From NCBI RefSeq assembly GCF_003060865.1, contig NZ_CP028920.1, forward strand, positions 1 to 64,000: a stretch of DNA of 64,000 nucleotides. Reading direction: 5' to 3'. A program made the position numbers and the translations under genes. Position 1 is the first letter of the stretch. Every line of letters begins with the position of its first letter. Shown piece by piece: positions 46,157 to 55,099 of this stretch. The notes beneath the pieces were generated by a model. The model was not told where the DNA came from and searched no databases. It was given only the letters and a program-made list of their open reading frames with translations. The DNA comes from Gemmobacter aquarius (GTDB lineage Bacteria; Pseudomonadota; Alphaproteobacteria; Rhodobacterales; Rhodobacteraceae).

Positions 46157-46552
46157 ATGACAAGCATGTTCCGCCGCATTTGCGGCTCCGTTCTGGCACT
46201 TCTCATCGGCGCATCTGCCCTCTGGGCAGGTGCCGACGACTACCGTTTCGAAGTCGTCTCGACCGACCATCGAGTCGGATCTGGGGTGACGATTGAACTT
46301 CGTCTGACCGATCTTCGCACCGGCCAGCCGGTCGAGGGCGCGGTTATCTATGCCACGCGCATGGACATGGCCCCCGACGGGATGGAGATGATGACCTCAC
46401 CCGTCACCGCATTGCCGGCCGAAGGTCCGGGCACTTACTTGTTCAGCACGGATCTCACCATGGCGGGCGGATGGCGGTTTTCGGTGGCGGCCAAGGTGCA
46501 GGGTGAACCGGAAACCGTGAAGGCAGAACTGGAATTGCGAGCCGAGCCATGA
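46157..46552 (+). CDS. YtkA/FixH-like secreted domain protein
   Basis: 131 residues. Signal MTSMFRRICGSVLALLIGAS. The mature part is an immunoglobulin-like beta sandwich of the YtkA/FixH type (VTIELRLTDLRTGQPVEGAVI, MDMAPDGMEMM, PGTYLFSTDLTMAGGWRFSV) with clustered Met residues. Such proteins often precede CusB-type adaptors. Its stop overlaps the cusB start. Confidence 0.85.
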   Translation: MTSMFRRICGSVLALLIGASALWAGADDYRFEVVSTDHRVGSGVTIELRLTDLRTGQPVEGAVIYATRMDMAPDGMEMMTSPVTALPAEGPGTYLFSTDLTMAGGWRFSVAAKVQGEPETVKAELELRAEP

Positions 46553-48012
46553 GCGCGGTTGGCAAGCTGACTGCCGCAGTCCTTGTTGCAGGCAGTGCCG
46601 GATGGATCGGGCTGACCGCAGGCGAAAAGGGAATCACCGTGGCCAGCCTGATAGGCATGGCTGAGATGCAGCTTGCCGTCTTGATGGGCAATGACGCAGT
46701 CGCCATGCCGGGTGCTGACGCCCCTGAAGCAGAGCCGACCGGCCCGGTGATCTACTGGAGGCACCCGGATGGGTTGCCCGAATGGTCGGTATCCGAGCGG
46801 CAAACGGCAGATGGGCGCGCCTTCCTGCCTGTTCTCGCCAGCGAGGATCTCTCGCTGGGCCCTGCGCCCGAGCCCAGTTCAGAAATGGCAATGGCTGAAA
46901 CAGGTGAGCGGACCATCCTCTACTACCGCAACCCGATGGGCCTGCCAGACACCTCGCCAGTGCCGAAGCAGGACTCAATGGGGATGGATTACATCCCCGT
47001 CTATGACGGTGAAAACAGTGATGACGGCTCGGTCACTGTCAGCCCTGGCAAGTTGCAGCGCACCGGGGTGCGGACGGCCGAAGCAGTGTTGGCACCTCTG
47101 GCGGCCACATTACGGGCGCCGGGCATCGTGGAACTGGACGAACGCCGGATCAGCGTAATTTCGTTGCGCGCCGACGCCTTCATAGAAACCGTTGCCGATG
47201 TGACCACGGGCAGCACGATCGCCGAAGGCGCACCGCTCGTGACGCTTTATTCACCCGAGATCGCTGCCGCTCTTGCACAGTTCCTGACCGACGTGCGGTC
47301 GGAAGGGCGGTTGAGGGAGGGCGCGCGGCAACGATTGGAAAACCTCGGCGTGCCGGGAGAGGTGATCGACCGCATCGCGACCGAGGGCCAGACGACAGTG
47401 AGTATTCCGATCATGGCCCCGCGCAGCGGCGTGGTGCTGGAGCGGATGGCGGTCGAAGGCATGATGTCGGAAGCGGGCGATACCCTGTTCCGCATCGCTG
47501 ACACCTCGACCGTCTGGGTCATCGCCGAAGTGCCTGAAGCGGCGCTGATGGAGATTGCAGTAGGAACAGAGGTTCGGGTGAGCTTTCGTGGCCTCACGGA
47601 TGGCCCGATTCCGGGCCGTATCGACACCATTTACCCCGAGATCGATATGATGACCCGCACTGGAAAGCTGCGGATTGAATTGCCGAACCCGGACGGGCGC
47701 CTACGCGCCAACATGTTCGCCGAGGTCGAAATCATGCTCGGCGGTGCACCCGTGGTGCAGGTACCAGAGGGTGCTGTGATCGACACCGGCGACAGGCAGG
47801 TGGTGATCCTTGATCTGGGTGAAGGGCGGTTCCGGCCCGAACCTGTGACCGTGGGGCGCAAGGGCGACGGCATGATCGAGATCGTCAGCGGCGTGGGCGC
47901 GGGCGACATAGTGGTCAGCTCTGCCACCTTCTTGATCGACGCCGAAAGCAACCTCAATGCGGCTTTGGCTGCCCTTGCAGCGCCCGGATCCACCCCGGAG
48001 GCCAACCCATGA
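46549..48012 (+). CDS. cusB: CusB-type RND periplasmic adaptor
   Basis: 487 residues. N-terminal helix anchor, then two heavy-metal-binding-like repeats (residues about 66-95 and 122-150): the second, YYRNPMGLPDTSPVPKQDSM followed by GMDYIPVY, keeps the Met-containing pattern, while the first has YWRHPDGLPEWS and ADGRAFLPV. A membrane-fusion core follows (APGIVELDERRISVISLRAD, PIMAPRSGVVLERMAVEG, VWVIAEVPEAALMEI). Adaptor for the CusA pump encoded immediately downstream (ATGA). No outer membrane channel gene is in the window. Confidence 0.92.
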   Translation: MSAVGKLTAAVLVAGSAGWIGLTAGEKGITVASLIGMAEMQLAVLMGNDAVAMPGADAPEAEPTGPVIYWRHPDGLPEWSVSERQTADGRAFLPVLASEDLSLGPAPEPSSEMAMAETGERTILYYRNPMGLPDTSPVPKQDSMGMDYIPVYDGENSDDGSVTVSPGKLQRTGVRTAEAVLAPLAATLRAPGIVELDERRISVISLRADAFIETVADVTTGSTIAEGAPLVTLYSPEIAAALAQFLTDVRSEGRLREGARQRLENLGVPGEVIDRIATEGQTTVSIPIMAPRSGVVLERMAVEGMMSEAGDTLFRIADTSTVWVIAEVPEAALMEIAVGTEVRVSFRGLTDGPIPGRIDTIYPEIDMMTRTGKLRIELPNPDGRLRANMFAEVEIMLGGAPVVQVPEGAVIDTGDRQVVILDLGEGRFRPEPVTVGRKGDGMIEIVSGVGAGDIVVSSATFLIDAESNLNAALAALAAPGSTPEANP

Positions 48013-51000
48013 TCGCCCGCATTATCGAATGGTCGGCCCGCAACGTGCTGCTTGTGCTCTTTGCCACCGTCTTTACCGTGGCTGCGGGCCTTTGGTCCCT
48101 GCGCACACTGCCGATCGACGCCATCCCCGATCTGTCGGATGTGCAGGTGATCGTGCTGACCGAATATCCTGGGCAAGCGCCGCAGGTGGTCGAAGATCAG
48201 GTGACCTATCCCCTCACTTCGGCCATGCTGACCGTGCCACAGTCACGCGTGGTGCGCGGGTTCTCGTTCTTCGGCATCTCTTTCGTCTACATCATCTTCG
48301 AAGATGGCGTGGACCCCTACTGGGCCCGCTCGCGCGTGCTGGAATACCTCAACGCCGCCGCAGCACGTTTGCCGGATGGAGTGACGCCCGCGCTTGGGCC
48401 AGATGCGACGGGCGTGGGCTGGGTCTATCAATACGCGCTGAAGGGCGAGAACCTGAGCCTGGCCGAGCTGCGGTCCTTGCAAGATTGGGTAATGCGTTTT
48501 GCCATCAGCGGTGCCGACGGCGTGTCGGAAGTCGCCAGCGTCGGCGGGTTTGTGAAACAATACTCGATCACCGTCGATCCGGTGCGGATGCGGGCGCTTG
48601 GCATCACCCTGTCCGAGATCGGTGAGGCAGTTGCGGCCAGCAACATGGACACCGGCGGGCGCACGGTCGAGCTGTCGGAATTCGAGTTCATGGTGCGCGG
48701 GCGCGGCTATCTGGACGGCATAGCCGATCTGGAAATGGTCCCGATCCGTGCTGAGGGGGGCGTGCCGGTTCTGCTGCGCGACGTAGCGCGGGTCGAGATC
48801 GTGCCCGATGAGCGTCGGGGCATCGCAGAGCTTGATGGCGAGGGAGAGGTCGCCAGCGGCATCGTGCTACAACGAGTGGGGGCCAATGCACTCGACGTGA
48901 TCGATAACGCCAAGGTCGAGATCGAGACCATCGCGCGAAGCCTGCCCGAGGGGGTGGAGATCGTCACGGTCTATGACCGGTCCGACCTGATCCTGTCGGC
49001 CATCGAGACCCTGCGGACGACCCTGCTTGAAGAAAGTATCGTCGTAGCCCTGGTCACCTTCGTGTTCCTGCTACACGTTCGGTCATCGTTGGTGGCGATT
49101 ATCATGCTGCCCGTGGGTCTTCTGATGGCCTTCACAGCCATGCGCGCGCTTGGAATCGGGGCCAACATCATGAGCCTTGGCGGTATCGCCATCGCCATCG
49201 GTGCCATGATCGACGCCGCCATCGTGATGATCGAGAACGCCCACAAGCATCTGGAGAGGTCAGAACCCGGCAAGCCACGGGTTGAGGTGCTGATTGAAGC
49301 CGCATCCGAGGTCGGCCCCGCTCTGTTCTTCAGCCTACTGATCATCACCGTCTCCTTCCTGCCGATCTTCGCGCTGGCAGGGCAAGAGGGCCGCCTGTTC
49401 GGCCCCTTGGCTGCAACCAAAACTTTCGCCATGGCGGCAGCAGCACTCTTGTCGGTGACGCTGGTGCCCGCGCTGATGGTGATCTTCGTGCGCGGGCGGA
49501 TTGTGCCCGAACACAGGAACCCGGTGAACCGGGTCCTGATCGCACTCTATCGCCCCGTCATCCAATGGGTGCTGCGGGCGCGGGTGTTCACCATACTCTT
49601 GGCGCTGGTCGCACTGGTCGCCACGATCTGGCCCGCGCGCCAATTGGGGTCCGAGTTCATGCCTGCGCTGGACGAGGGCACGATGATGTACATGCCCACC
49701 ACCCTGCCGGGCCTCTCGGTCACCAAGGCCGCGGAACTGATGCAGATGCAGGACCGCATCATCCGCAGCTTCCCGGAAGTCGAGACTGTCTTCGGCAAGG
49801 CGGGACGTGCGCTAACGGCAACCGACCCGGCCCCGACCGAAATGTTCGAGACGATCATTCAGCTGAAGCCGAAGGATGAGTGGCGCGAGGGCGTCACGAT
49901 GGAAAGCCTCCGGTTGGAAATGGACGCCGCGCTGCAATTCCCCGGCGTCTCGAACGCCTGGACCCAGCCGATCCGGGCGCGCATTGACATGCTGGCGACC
50001 GGCATCCGCACGCCGGTGGGGGTAAAGGTGTTCGGCACCGACCTAACAGAAATGGAGGCCGTCGCGCGACAGGTCGAGGCGGTGTTGCGCAATGTTCCCG
50101 GCACCACCAGCGCCTATGCCGAGCGGGTGATCGGCGGCTATTACCTCGACATTGTCCCAGACCGCGAACGGCTGGCGCGTTACGGCCTGTCGATTCAGGA
50201 CGTGCAGGAAGTAATCGCCATGGCGCTTGGGGCCGAGGCGATCACCCAGACCGTCGAGGGGCGCGAACGCTACAACGTAGCACTGCGCTATCCCGCAGCG
50301 CTGCGACAGGATCCCGATGCCATCGCGCAAGAGGTTCAGGTCGCGCTTCCGGGTGGTGGCACTGTCCCCTTGGGCGAGGTCGCCGCTGTCGAGCGTACAC
50401 GGGGTGCGACGTCGATCCGCACTGAGAACGGTCAGCTTGCTGTCTACATCTTCGTGGACATCGCGGGCCGCGATCTGGGCGGCTATGTCGCCGAGGCACA
50501 AGCGGCAGTGGCTGGCGAAGTGATCCTGCCGCCCGGCTATTCGCTGGGCTGGAGCGGTCAGTTCGAATACCTCGAACGTGCCAAGGCCCGGCTGGCGATC
50601 GTCGTGCCGATCACGCTGGCGGTGATCTTCCTGCTTCTTTTTCTGAACTTCCGCCGCCTGACCGAAACCCTGATCGTCATGCTGTCGCTGCCCTTCGCGC
50701 TGGTCGGCGGGGTCTGGCTGATGTGGTGGATGGGGTTCAACACCTCCGTGGCAGTCGCCGTCGGGTTCATTGCGCTGGCAGGCGTAGCGGCAGAAACTGG
50801 GGTGATCATGCTGATCTACCTCGACCACGCACTGGCCGAACGCCGGGCCGAGGTTGCCCGCGCAGGCCGCCCATTCACCCGCGCCGATCTCGATGCCGCC
50901 ATCATGGTCGGCGCTGTCGAACGGGTCCGGCCCAAGATGATGACTGTCGTCGCAATCATGGCGGGTCTAATGCCGATCCTCTGGGCGCATGGCACTGGAT

Positions 51001-51179
51001 CCGAGGTCATGAGCCGCATCGCCGTGCCGATGATTGGCGGCATGGTGTCGTCCACCATCCTGACATTGGTCGTGATTCCGGCTGTCTACGCACTGATCAA
51101 GGGGCGCGGGCTGGCGAAGGCAGAAGACATTGCCAAGGGTGGTGCAGTCGTAAAGCCAATGGGTCAATCCCTGGCCTGA
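48009..51179 (+). CDS. cusA: CusA-type heavy-metal RND efflux pump
   Basis: 1056 residues, normal for HME-RND pumps. N-terminal IEWSARNVLLVLFATVFTVAAG, DLSDVQVIVLTEYPGQAPQ, helix-4 motif IGAMIDAAIVMIENAHKHLE, porter-domain TDPAPTEMFETIIQLKPKDEW and C-terminal GAVERVRPKMMTVVAIMAG. These indicate the monovalent Cu/Ag (CusA) branch. Proton-driven export from periplasm or cytoplasm with CusB; the outer channel must come from elsewhere. Confidence 0.95.
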   Translation: MIARIIEWSARNVLLVLFATVFTVAAGLWSLRTLPIDAIPDLSDVQVIVLTEYPGQAPQVVEDQVTYPLTSAMLTVPQSRVVRGFSFFGISFVYIIFEDGVDPYWARSRVLEYLNAAAARLPDGVTPALGPDATGVGWVYQYALKGENLSLAELRSLQDWVMRFAISGADGVSEVASVGGFVKQYSITVDPVRMRALGITLSEIGEAVAASNMDTGGRTVELSEFEFMVRGRGYLDGIADLEMVPIRAEGGVPVLLRDVARVEIVPDERRGIAELDGEGEVASGIVLQRVGANALDVIDNAKVEIETIARSLPEGVEIVTVYDRSDLILSAIETLRTTLLEESIVVALVTFVFLLHVRSSLVAIIMLPVGLLMAFTAMRALGIGANIMSLGGIAIAIGAMIDAAIVMIENAHKHLERSEPGKPRVEVLIEAASEVGPALFFSLLIITVSFLPIFALAGQEGRLFGPLAATKTFAMAAAALLSVTLVPALMVIFVRGRIVPEHRNPVNRVLIALYRPVIQWVLRARVFTILLALVALVATIWPARQLGSEFMPALDEGTMMYMPTTLPGLSVTKAAELMQMQDRIIRSFPEVETVFGKAGRALTATDPAPTEMFETIIQLKPKDEWREGVTMESLRLEMDAALQFPGVSNAWTQPIRARIDMLATGIRTPVGVKVFGTDLTEMEAVARQVEAVLRNVPGTTSAYAERVIGGYYLDIVPDRERLARYGLSIQDVQEVIAMALGAEAITQTVEGRERYNVALRYPAALRQDPDAIAQEVQVALPGGGTVPLGEVAAVERTRGATSIRTENGQLAVYIFVDIAGRDLGGYVAEAQAAVAGEVILPPGYSLGWSGQFEYLERAKARLAIVVPITLAVIFLLLFLNFRRLTETLIVMLSLPFALVGGVWLMWWMGFNTSVAVAVGFIALAGVAAETGVIMLIYLDHALAERRAEVARAGRPFTRADLDAAIMVGAVERVRPKMMTVVAIMAGLMPILWAHGTGSEVMSRIAVPMIGGMVSSTILTLVVIPAVYALIKGRGLAKAEDIAKGGAVVKPMGQSLA

Positions 51180-51253
51180 AAGTAGTCGGAAAAACCCCAG
51201 CAAAACTGATTGGAGCAAGCAATTCCGAGGTCTCTCTTCCGCGTCAAGCCATC

Positions 51254-52099
51254 TCATCGGGAGATTTCTCCTGCCAAAACGGCGCGTCCGTGCACGGCGA
51301 GGATTGCAGCGAACCTTGGACAGCCAAACTGTCGCACGACATCTAGGACACGAGCATCGTAGGCGGTTTGGCCAATCAGGCTGCACAAATCCGATTCGTG
51401 AAACTGTCGGTTGGCGCTCGGAGCAGCCCGAATCTGCTGATGGAGCTCAAGCGTTTTGGGATCTTGGTTGGCCAGCAGCTTCGGCTCAGAAAAAACCGTT
51501 GGAGCCCGGCTTGACGAACTGGTCCGCCAGCGCCGCATGAAGCCGAGCAAGTAGCCAGCCGGGACATGGGCATTGCCGCGCGACCGGTTGAAGGTCAGGA
51601 AACGTTCCCAGATGACCTGCGTGTCGACGTTCCAGCAGGCCAGCGATGTCTTCGCAGCCTTGATCAAGGCTGCCCAGGGTGTTCGATAGACGTTCGTTCC
51701 TACGCCGATCTCGATCTTTCCTGCAAAGATAGTTTTGTTCTTAGACTCTCTAGATTGTGATGTGTCGCCTGGGGCTGACACGACATCTGGCAACGCATCG
51801 ACATCGCTGCTCCCCGCGAACCGGAAAAGCCAAGGCGCGAACTTGCCGTTCGTCTTCCACCGGACCAGCGCCAGGCCAGAGGCTGCGAGCTCGACCAAAA
51901 GCACCGTCAGATGTTGCCGCGACACCCTCATTTTTTCCGCAAGATGAGCCAGCGTGAAAGCGGCAGTCCCGCGCTCGAGCCCGTTGTACCCATCTTTCCA
52001 GGCAATCCCGTCGAGGATGATCGTCGCGAGCTTATGGGCCGCCGTGGATAATGGGGTTTCCGTGATGCGGCGCAAGATAGCGCCCGTGGTGAGTTCCAT
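51254..52099 (-). CDS. Winged-helix protein of plasmid/ICE type
   Basis: 281 residues. An N-terminal winged-helix region (AFTLAHLAEKMRVSRQHLTV near residues 47-66, then LALVRWKTNGKFAPWLF) suggests DNA binding. The C-terminal half (PAGYLLGFMRRWRTSSSS, HESDLCSLIGQTAYDARVLD, AVHGRAVLAGEISR) is shared with the fragment at 20152-20445. I do not recognise a named family; a replication or transfer regulator is plausible because the VirB operon follows. Transcribed convergently to cusA. Confidence 0.75.
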   Translation of the reverse strand: MELTTGAILRRITETPLSTAAHKLATIILDGIAWKDGYNGLERGTAAFTLAHLAEKMRVSRQHLTVLLVELAASGLALVRWKTNGKFAPWLFRFAGSSDVDALPDVVSAPGDTSQSRESKNKTIFAGKIEIGVGTNVYRTPWAALIKAAKTSLACWNVDTQVIWERFLTFNRSRGNAHVPAGYLLGFMRRWRTSSSSRAPTVFSEPKLLANQDPKTLELHQQIRAAPSANRQFHESDLCSLIGQTAYDARVLDVVRQFGCPRFAAILAVHGRAVLAGEISR

Positions 52100-52314
52100 G
52101 ATGTGTCGTTCCGTCTTGGGGCGACATCAGACCGCGAGGCGTGCAAAATTTCGTTCCGGCAAAGGTATTTGCCGGTTGAACGGACCCAAAGCTCGCGCTA
52201 AAGTCCCACTACCACGAGGAAATCAGTGCGGCGTCGGGCCTATGGTCTGGCGTCGTTTCTGTTTCTAGGGGTTACGTCTTTAGATCGTTTCGGAGGGGGT
52301 AGTCGTTCAGGTTC

Positions 52315-52953
52315 TCAGTAGTGAACTTCTTCGTGTCCGTAGCTGCCTTCATAGTCGCGCCACTCGACGAAGACCGACCGGTGCCAATAGCTGCGACAGT
52401 CGGTCGGCACGGCGAAGTCTGAGGCGGTCGGCACCGCAGAAACGCTGCTCCGACGGCGGCTGTATTCGCCTTGATCGCCGTAGCTGCCCATGTAGACACT
52501 GCCCCAACTGTTACAGTCGCCATCAGAGCTGCGCCGCTGCTGGTAAGTGATCTCGAACACGCGGATCGAGCGGACGAAGTCAAACGCCGGGTCCGATATG
52601 TCGACATCCGCCCGATCTTGGACAAGCTGAAATGCGAAGGGCGTTTCCGGGACCGAGACGAGCGGCACAGGCTCACCGCGGAGCGCGATGTCGAACAGGC
52701 GCTCTATCGGTTTCGCCTCGCCCCGGAAACTCACCCGCATCGGGCAGTTCCAGATCTGCAGCGGCGGCTCAATCGGCCACGGCGTGATGCGGCGGATGAA
52801 GACTGCACGGGCATGCGCGCATTCTGCCGAGGCCGGCCAGCCCCCTGCGAGGCAAAGAAGGATCGCGCAGTCGACTGGGTAAGCCATTGCCGGAGTGACG
52901 GTTACGGTTGAGAGACCGACACCCAGGAGGAGGGCAGGGAGGAGAGGTTTCAC
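52315..52953 (-). CDS. Secreted protein of T4SS-linked type, unknown function
   Basis: 212 residues from GTG 52953 (KPLLPALLLGVGLSTVTVTPAMAYP signal in effect). The mature part holds several cysteines (VDCAILLCLAGGWPASAEC, GDCNSWGS, TDCRSYWH) and a Tyr/Arg-rich C-terminus. The GTG overlaps the stop of the gene upstream (GTGA), so the two are coupled. Transcribed away from the virB genes. No function assigned. Confidence 0.7.
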   Translation of the reverse strand: MKPLLPALLLGVGLSTVTVTPAMAYPVDCAILLCLAGGWPASAECAHARAVFIRRITPWPIEPPLQIWNCPMRVSFRGEAKPIERLFDIALRGEPVPLVSVPETPFAFQLVQDRADVDISDPAFDFVRSIRVFEITYQQRRSSDGDCNSWGSVYMGSYGDQGEYSRRRSSVSAVPTASDFAVPTDCRSYWHRSVFVEWRDYEGSYGHEEVHY

Positions 52954-53258
52954 GGGAGGTCCTTCTGAGCTGGCTGGATGTTGAGGAAGGTTGAATAGGC
53001 CTCGGTTGCCCTGTGGGCTTCCGACAGGGCGCGATTGCGCTCTGTGTCGAGGCAGGCGATGTGGGTGCTGACGGCCGCAAAATAGGCTTCGAACTCGGCC
53101 GCGATCTCTGCGCGGTACTCGGCGAGAACCGCCTCGGGGAGGTCGGTGACCGGCACTTCGGGCGGCAGGCAACGAATCACCTCTGGTTGTGCAATGGCTG
53201 CGGAGTTCATAAACATGAACACAATGATCGCGGCCAAATTCAGCTCTCGTCTGCGCAT
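52950..53258 (-). CDS. Small secreted protein, partner of the 52315 gene
   Basis: 102 residues from ATG 53258 (MRRRELNLAAIIVFMFMNSA signal). The mature part PEVIRCLPPEVPVTDLPEAVLAEYRAEI is followed by a predicted helix with THIACLDTERNRALSEAHRATE, probably a helical bundle with one Cys pair. First gene of a two-gene minus-strand unit next to the T4SS; no family recognised. Confidence 0.68.
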   Translation of the reverse strand: MRRRELNLAAIIVFMFMNSAAIAQPEVIRCLPPEVPVTDLPEAVLAEYRAEIAAEFEAYFAAVSTHIACLDTERNRALSEAHRATEAYSTFLNIQPAQKDLP

Positions 53259-53549
53259 CTGAAGTGCTAATCCGGCCGATTGAACCGATCCGTGAACCCG
53301 CAAAAATGCCAATATTTCTTGGTCTTTTCTCAACGTCTGCGTCTCATTACGTGGCTCCATTTTCTCGAGGACCGACCGGTGCAGCTGCCTTCATGACACG
53401 CCGTCCGGTTCAACCGCAGGTTCGGGCATACGCCCTTCTTCTATTGTGTTTGTCATTTTTGTGTTGAATGCGCCATACTTTCTGTTAGGCATCGCCTCAC
53501 AAAGAAATCTGCGATACAACGTTCCCAACAGATGATCCGAGGGGACCCC
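53259..53549. other. Divergent promoter region of the T4SS locus
   Basis: 291 bases between the secreted-protein pair and the virB operon; relatively A/T-rich from 53440 to 53530. A GAGGGG ribosome site at 53538-53543 serves the next gene. No operator pattern resolved. Confidence 0.5.
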
Positions 53550-53888
53550 ATGAATACCAAACGGCGCGCATTGCCTGTCTTGCTGGAGCGTGACTTCCGC
53601 AAGCTGGCCGCATCCGAAGGAGCGACTGTTGAGATCGAGTGTGTCAGTGCGCCCAACCCCGACGAACGGTTCTCGGGGGAATGGCTGTTCTACGTTGTCA
53701 GCCCCGCGGGCGAACGCTTCCTTCTGGTCACGGCGCTTGCGCGGGAACGTATCGTCAATTCCCCGATCGGTATGTTCGGGCTCGCCTTCGGCAAGCTCAA
53801 CCTCGACCATCTCGACGTGCCTGCTGTCGCTGGCGCTGTCTGCACTGGCATGCGGAGCCGCCCAGGCGGAAGTGATCCGCTGGAATGA
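53550..53888 (+). CDS. Unknown protein at head of virB operon
   Basis: 112 residues, no signal or membrane segment. [20 protein letters not shown] and [20 protein letters not shown] suggest a small mixed alpha/beta protein. ATG 53550 follows GAGGGG. Its last 70 bases overlap the signal-peptide region of the lytic transglycosylase in another frame, so either the two are tightly coupled or one boundary is affected by an indel. Confidence 0.6.
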   Translation: MNTKRRALPVLLERDFRKLAASEGATVEIECVSAPNPDERFSGEWLFYVVSPAGERFLLVTALARERIVNSPIGMFGLAFGKLNLDHLDVPAVAGAVCTGMRSRPGGSDPLE

Positions 53889-54495
53889 TCCGGAAGGGCA
53901 GGGCGGAGAAGTCCACCTTGCAGCACTTGATTCATCCGTCCTGCGCTATGACGGTCAGGGGCAGCTCATCGTTCCTATTCACCCTGAACCAGTTGAAGAA
54001 GAGACGCGGGAAGGGGAGGGGGCAGAAGTCGCCGCTGATGTCTCCTTCAGCACCAAAGGGGTTGCAGCCCCAAGGGATGTCTTGCCACAGGTCCGGCTGA
54101 TTGCGACCCGCTATCAAGACCATCCGGCCTTGGCGCAACTGGAGCTTTCGCCCGCTGAATGGGCCGCATTCTTTCAGGCAATGATCAAGGTCGAGAGCAA
54201 TTACACACAAGAGGCTGTCAGCCATGCCGGTGCGCTTGGCCTCGCGCAACTGATGCCCGGCACGGCTGATTATCTCAACGTTGACCCCTCGGACCCCATC
54301 GAAAACCTCGACGGCGGCGCACGCTATCTTCTGGAACAAATGGCCGCCTTCGGCAGCCTAGAGCTTGCCCTTGCCGCCTACAACGCCGGCCCCGAGGCCG
54401 TGCGCAAATACGACGGCGTGCCACCCTACGCCGAGACACAATCCCACATCGTCAAGGTGATGGCGGTCTATGACCGCATCCTCACCGAGCTCTGA
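53821..54495 (+). CDS. VirB1-like lytic transglycosylase; start codon not identified
   Basis: SLT-family muramidase that should open peptidoglycan for T4SS assembly. The signal-like [18 protein letters not shown] begins near 53821, followed by about 80 linker residues and the SLT domain: catalytic Glu in [17 protein letters not shown], then [14 protein letters not shown] and [16 protein letters not shown]. No ATG, GTG or TTG lies directly before the signal peptide in frame; the nearest is a TTG about 25 codons upstream. Hence the coordinates begin at the signal peptide. Translation may be coupled to the 53550 gene. Confidence 0.82.
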   Translation: MLSLALSALACGAAQAEVIRWNDPEGQGGEVHLAALDSSVLRYDGQGQLIVPIHPEPVEEETREGEGAEVAADVSFSTKGVAAPRDVLPQVRLIATRYQDHPALAQLELSPAEWAAFFQAMIKVESNYTQEAVSHAGALGLAQLMPGTADYLNVDPSDPIENLDGGARYLLEQMAAFGSLELALAAYNAGPEAVRKYDGVPPYAETQSHIVKVMAVYDRILTEL

Positions 54496-54517
54496 ACCAA
54501 GAAGGACAACTCACCCA

Positions 54518-54817
54518 ATGCGCAACCAAAACGTGGCTCTTCTGGGCCTGACCCTTTGCACCCTTTTTCTGGCGCAAGCCGAGCCAGCACTCGCGCAGGT
54601 GGTCTTCACCAAGGCCGAAACCGTGGCCACCGGCGTTCTGGCCTCCTTCCGGGGCACCCTCGCGACAGCCTTCTTCGGCATCGCCTTCGTGGTGACCGGC
54701 TTCCTCGCGGCCTTCAACCGGATTTCCTGGGCCTGGGTGGCATTGGTTGTGGTAGGTGCCTTCCTTGTTTTTGCCGGCCCCGCCATTGTCGCCAACCTGC
54801 GCTCGTCCTTCAGCTGA
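54518..54817 (+). CDS. virB2: VirB2-type major pilin
   Basis: 99 residues. Long signal (VALLGLTLCTLFLAQAEPALAQ) and two hydrophobic helices (TLATAFFGIAFVVTGFLAAF and WAWVALVVVGAFLVFAGPAIV), the VirB2/TrbC pattern. GAAGGA ribosome site before ATG 54518. Pilus subunit of the VirB system. Confidence 0.9.
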   Translation: MRNQNVALLGLTLCTLFLAQAEPALAQVVFTKAETVATGVLASFRGTLATAFFGIAFVVTGFLAAFNRISWAWVALVVVGAFLVFAGPAIVANLRSSFS

Positions 54818-54832
54818 GGCGAGACCAGACCC

Positions 54833-55099
54833 ATGGAGAAAAGCGCGGTCATCCTCGGGCTCTCGCGGCAAGCCAAGTTTCTTGGCCTGCCGATGCCCTA
54901 TGCCATGGCAGTGGGAGCGATGACCGTGCTGCCCTTCATCTTGTTCAAGCCGGTTTGGTGGTTCTTGACCGCACCGATCTGGTACGGGCTTGCCCGCTTT
55001 GCGACGAAGCTGAACCCGAATGGGCATCACGTCTTTGCCGTTATGATGCAGGTGACGCCGATGGCCATCCTGCGGAAAGGGCGGCGTCATGTTTCTTGA
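54833..55099 (+). CDS. virB3: VirB3-type inner membrane protein
   Basis: 88 residues, one or two membrane segments (MAVGAMTVLPFILFKPVWWFL). LGLSRQAKFLGLPMPYA is typical of VirB3. Overlaps the start of virB4 by 11 bases. Confidence 0.9.
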   Translation: MEKSAVILGLSRQAKFLGLPMPYAMAVGAMTVLPFILFKPVWWFLTAPIWYGLARFATKLNPNGHHVFAVMMQVTPMAILRKGRRHVS

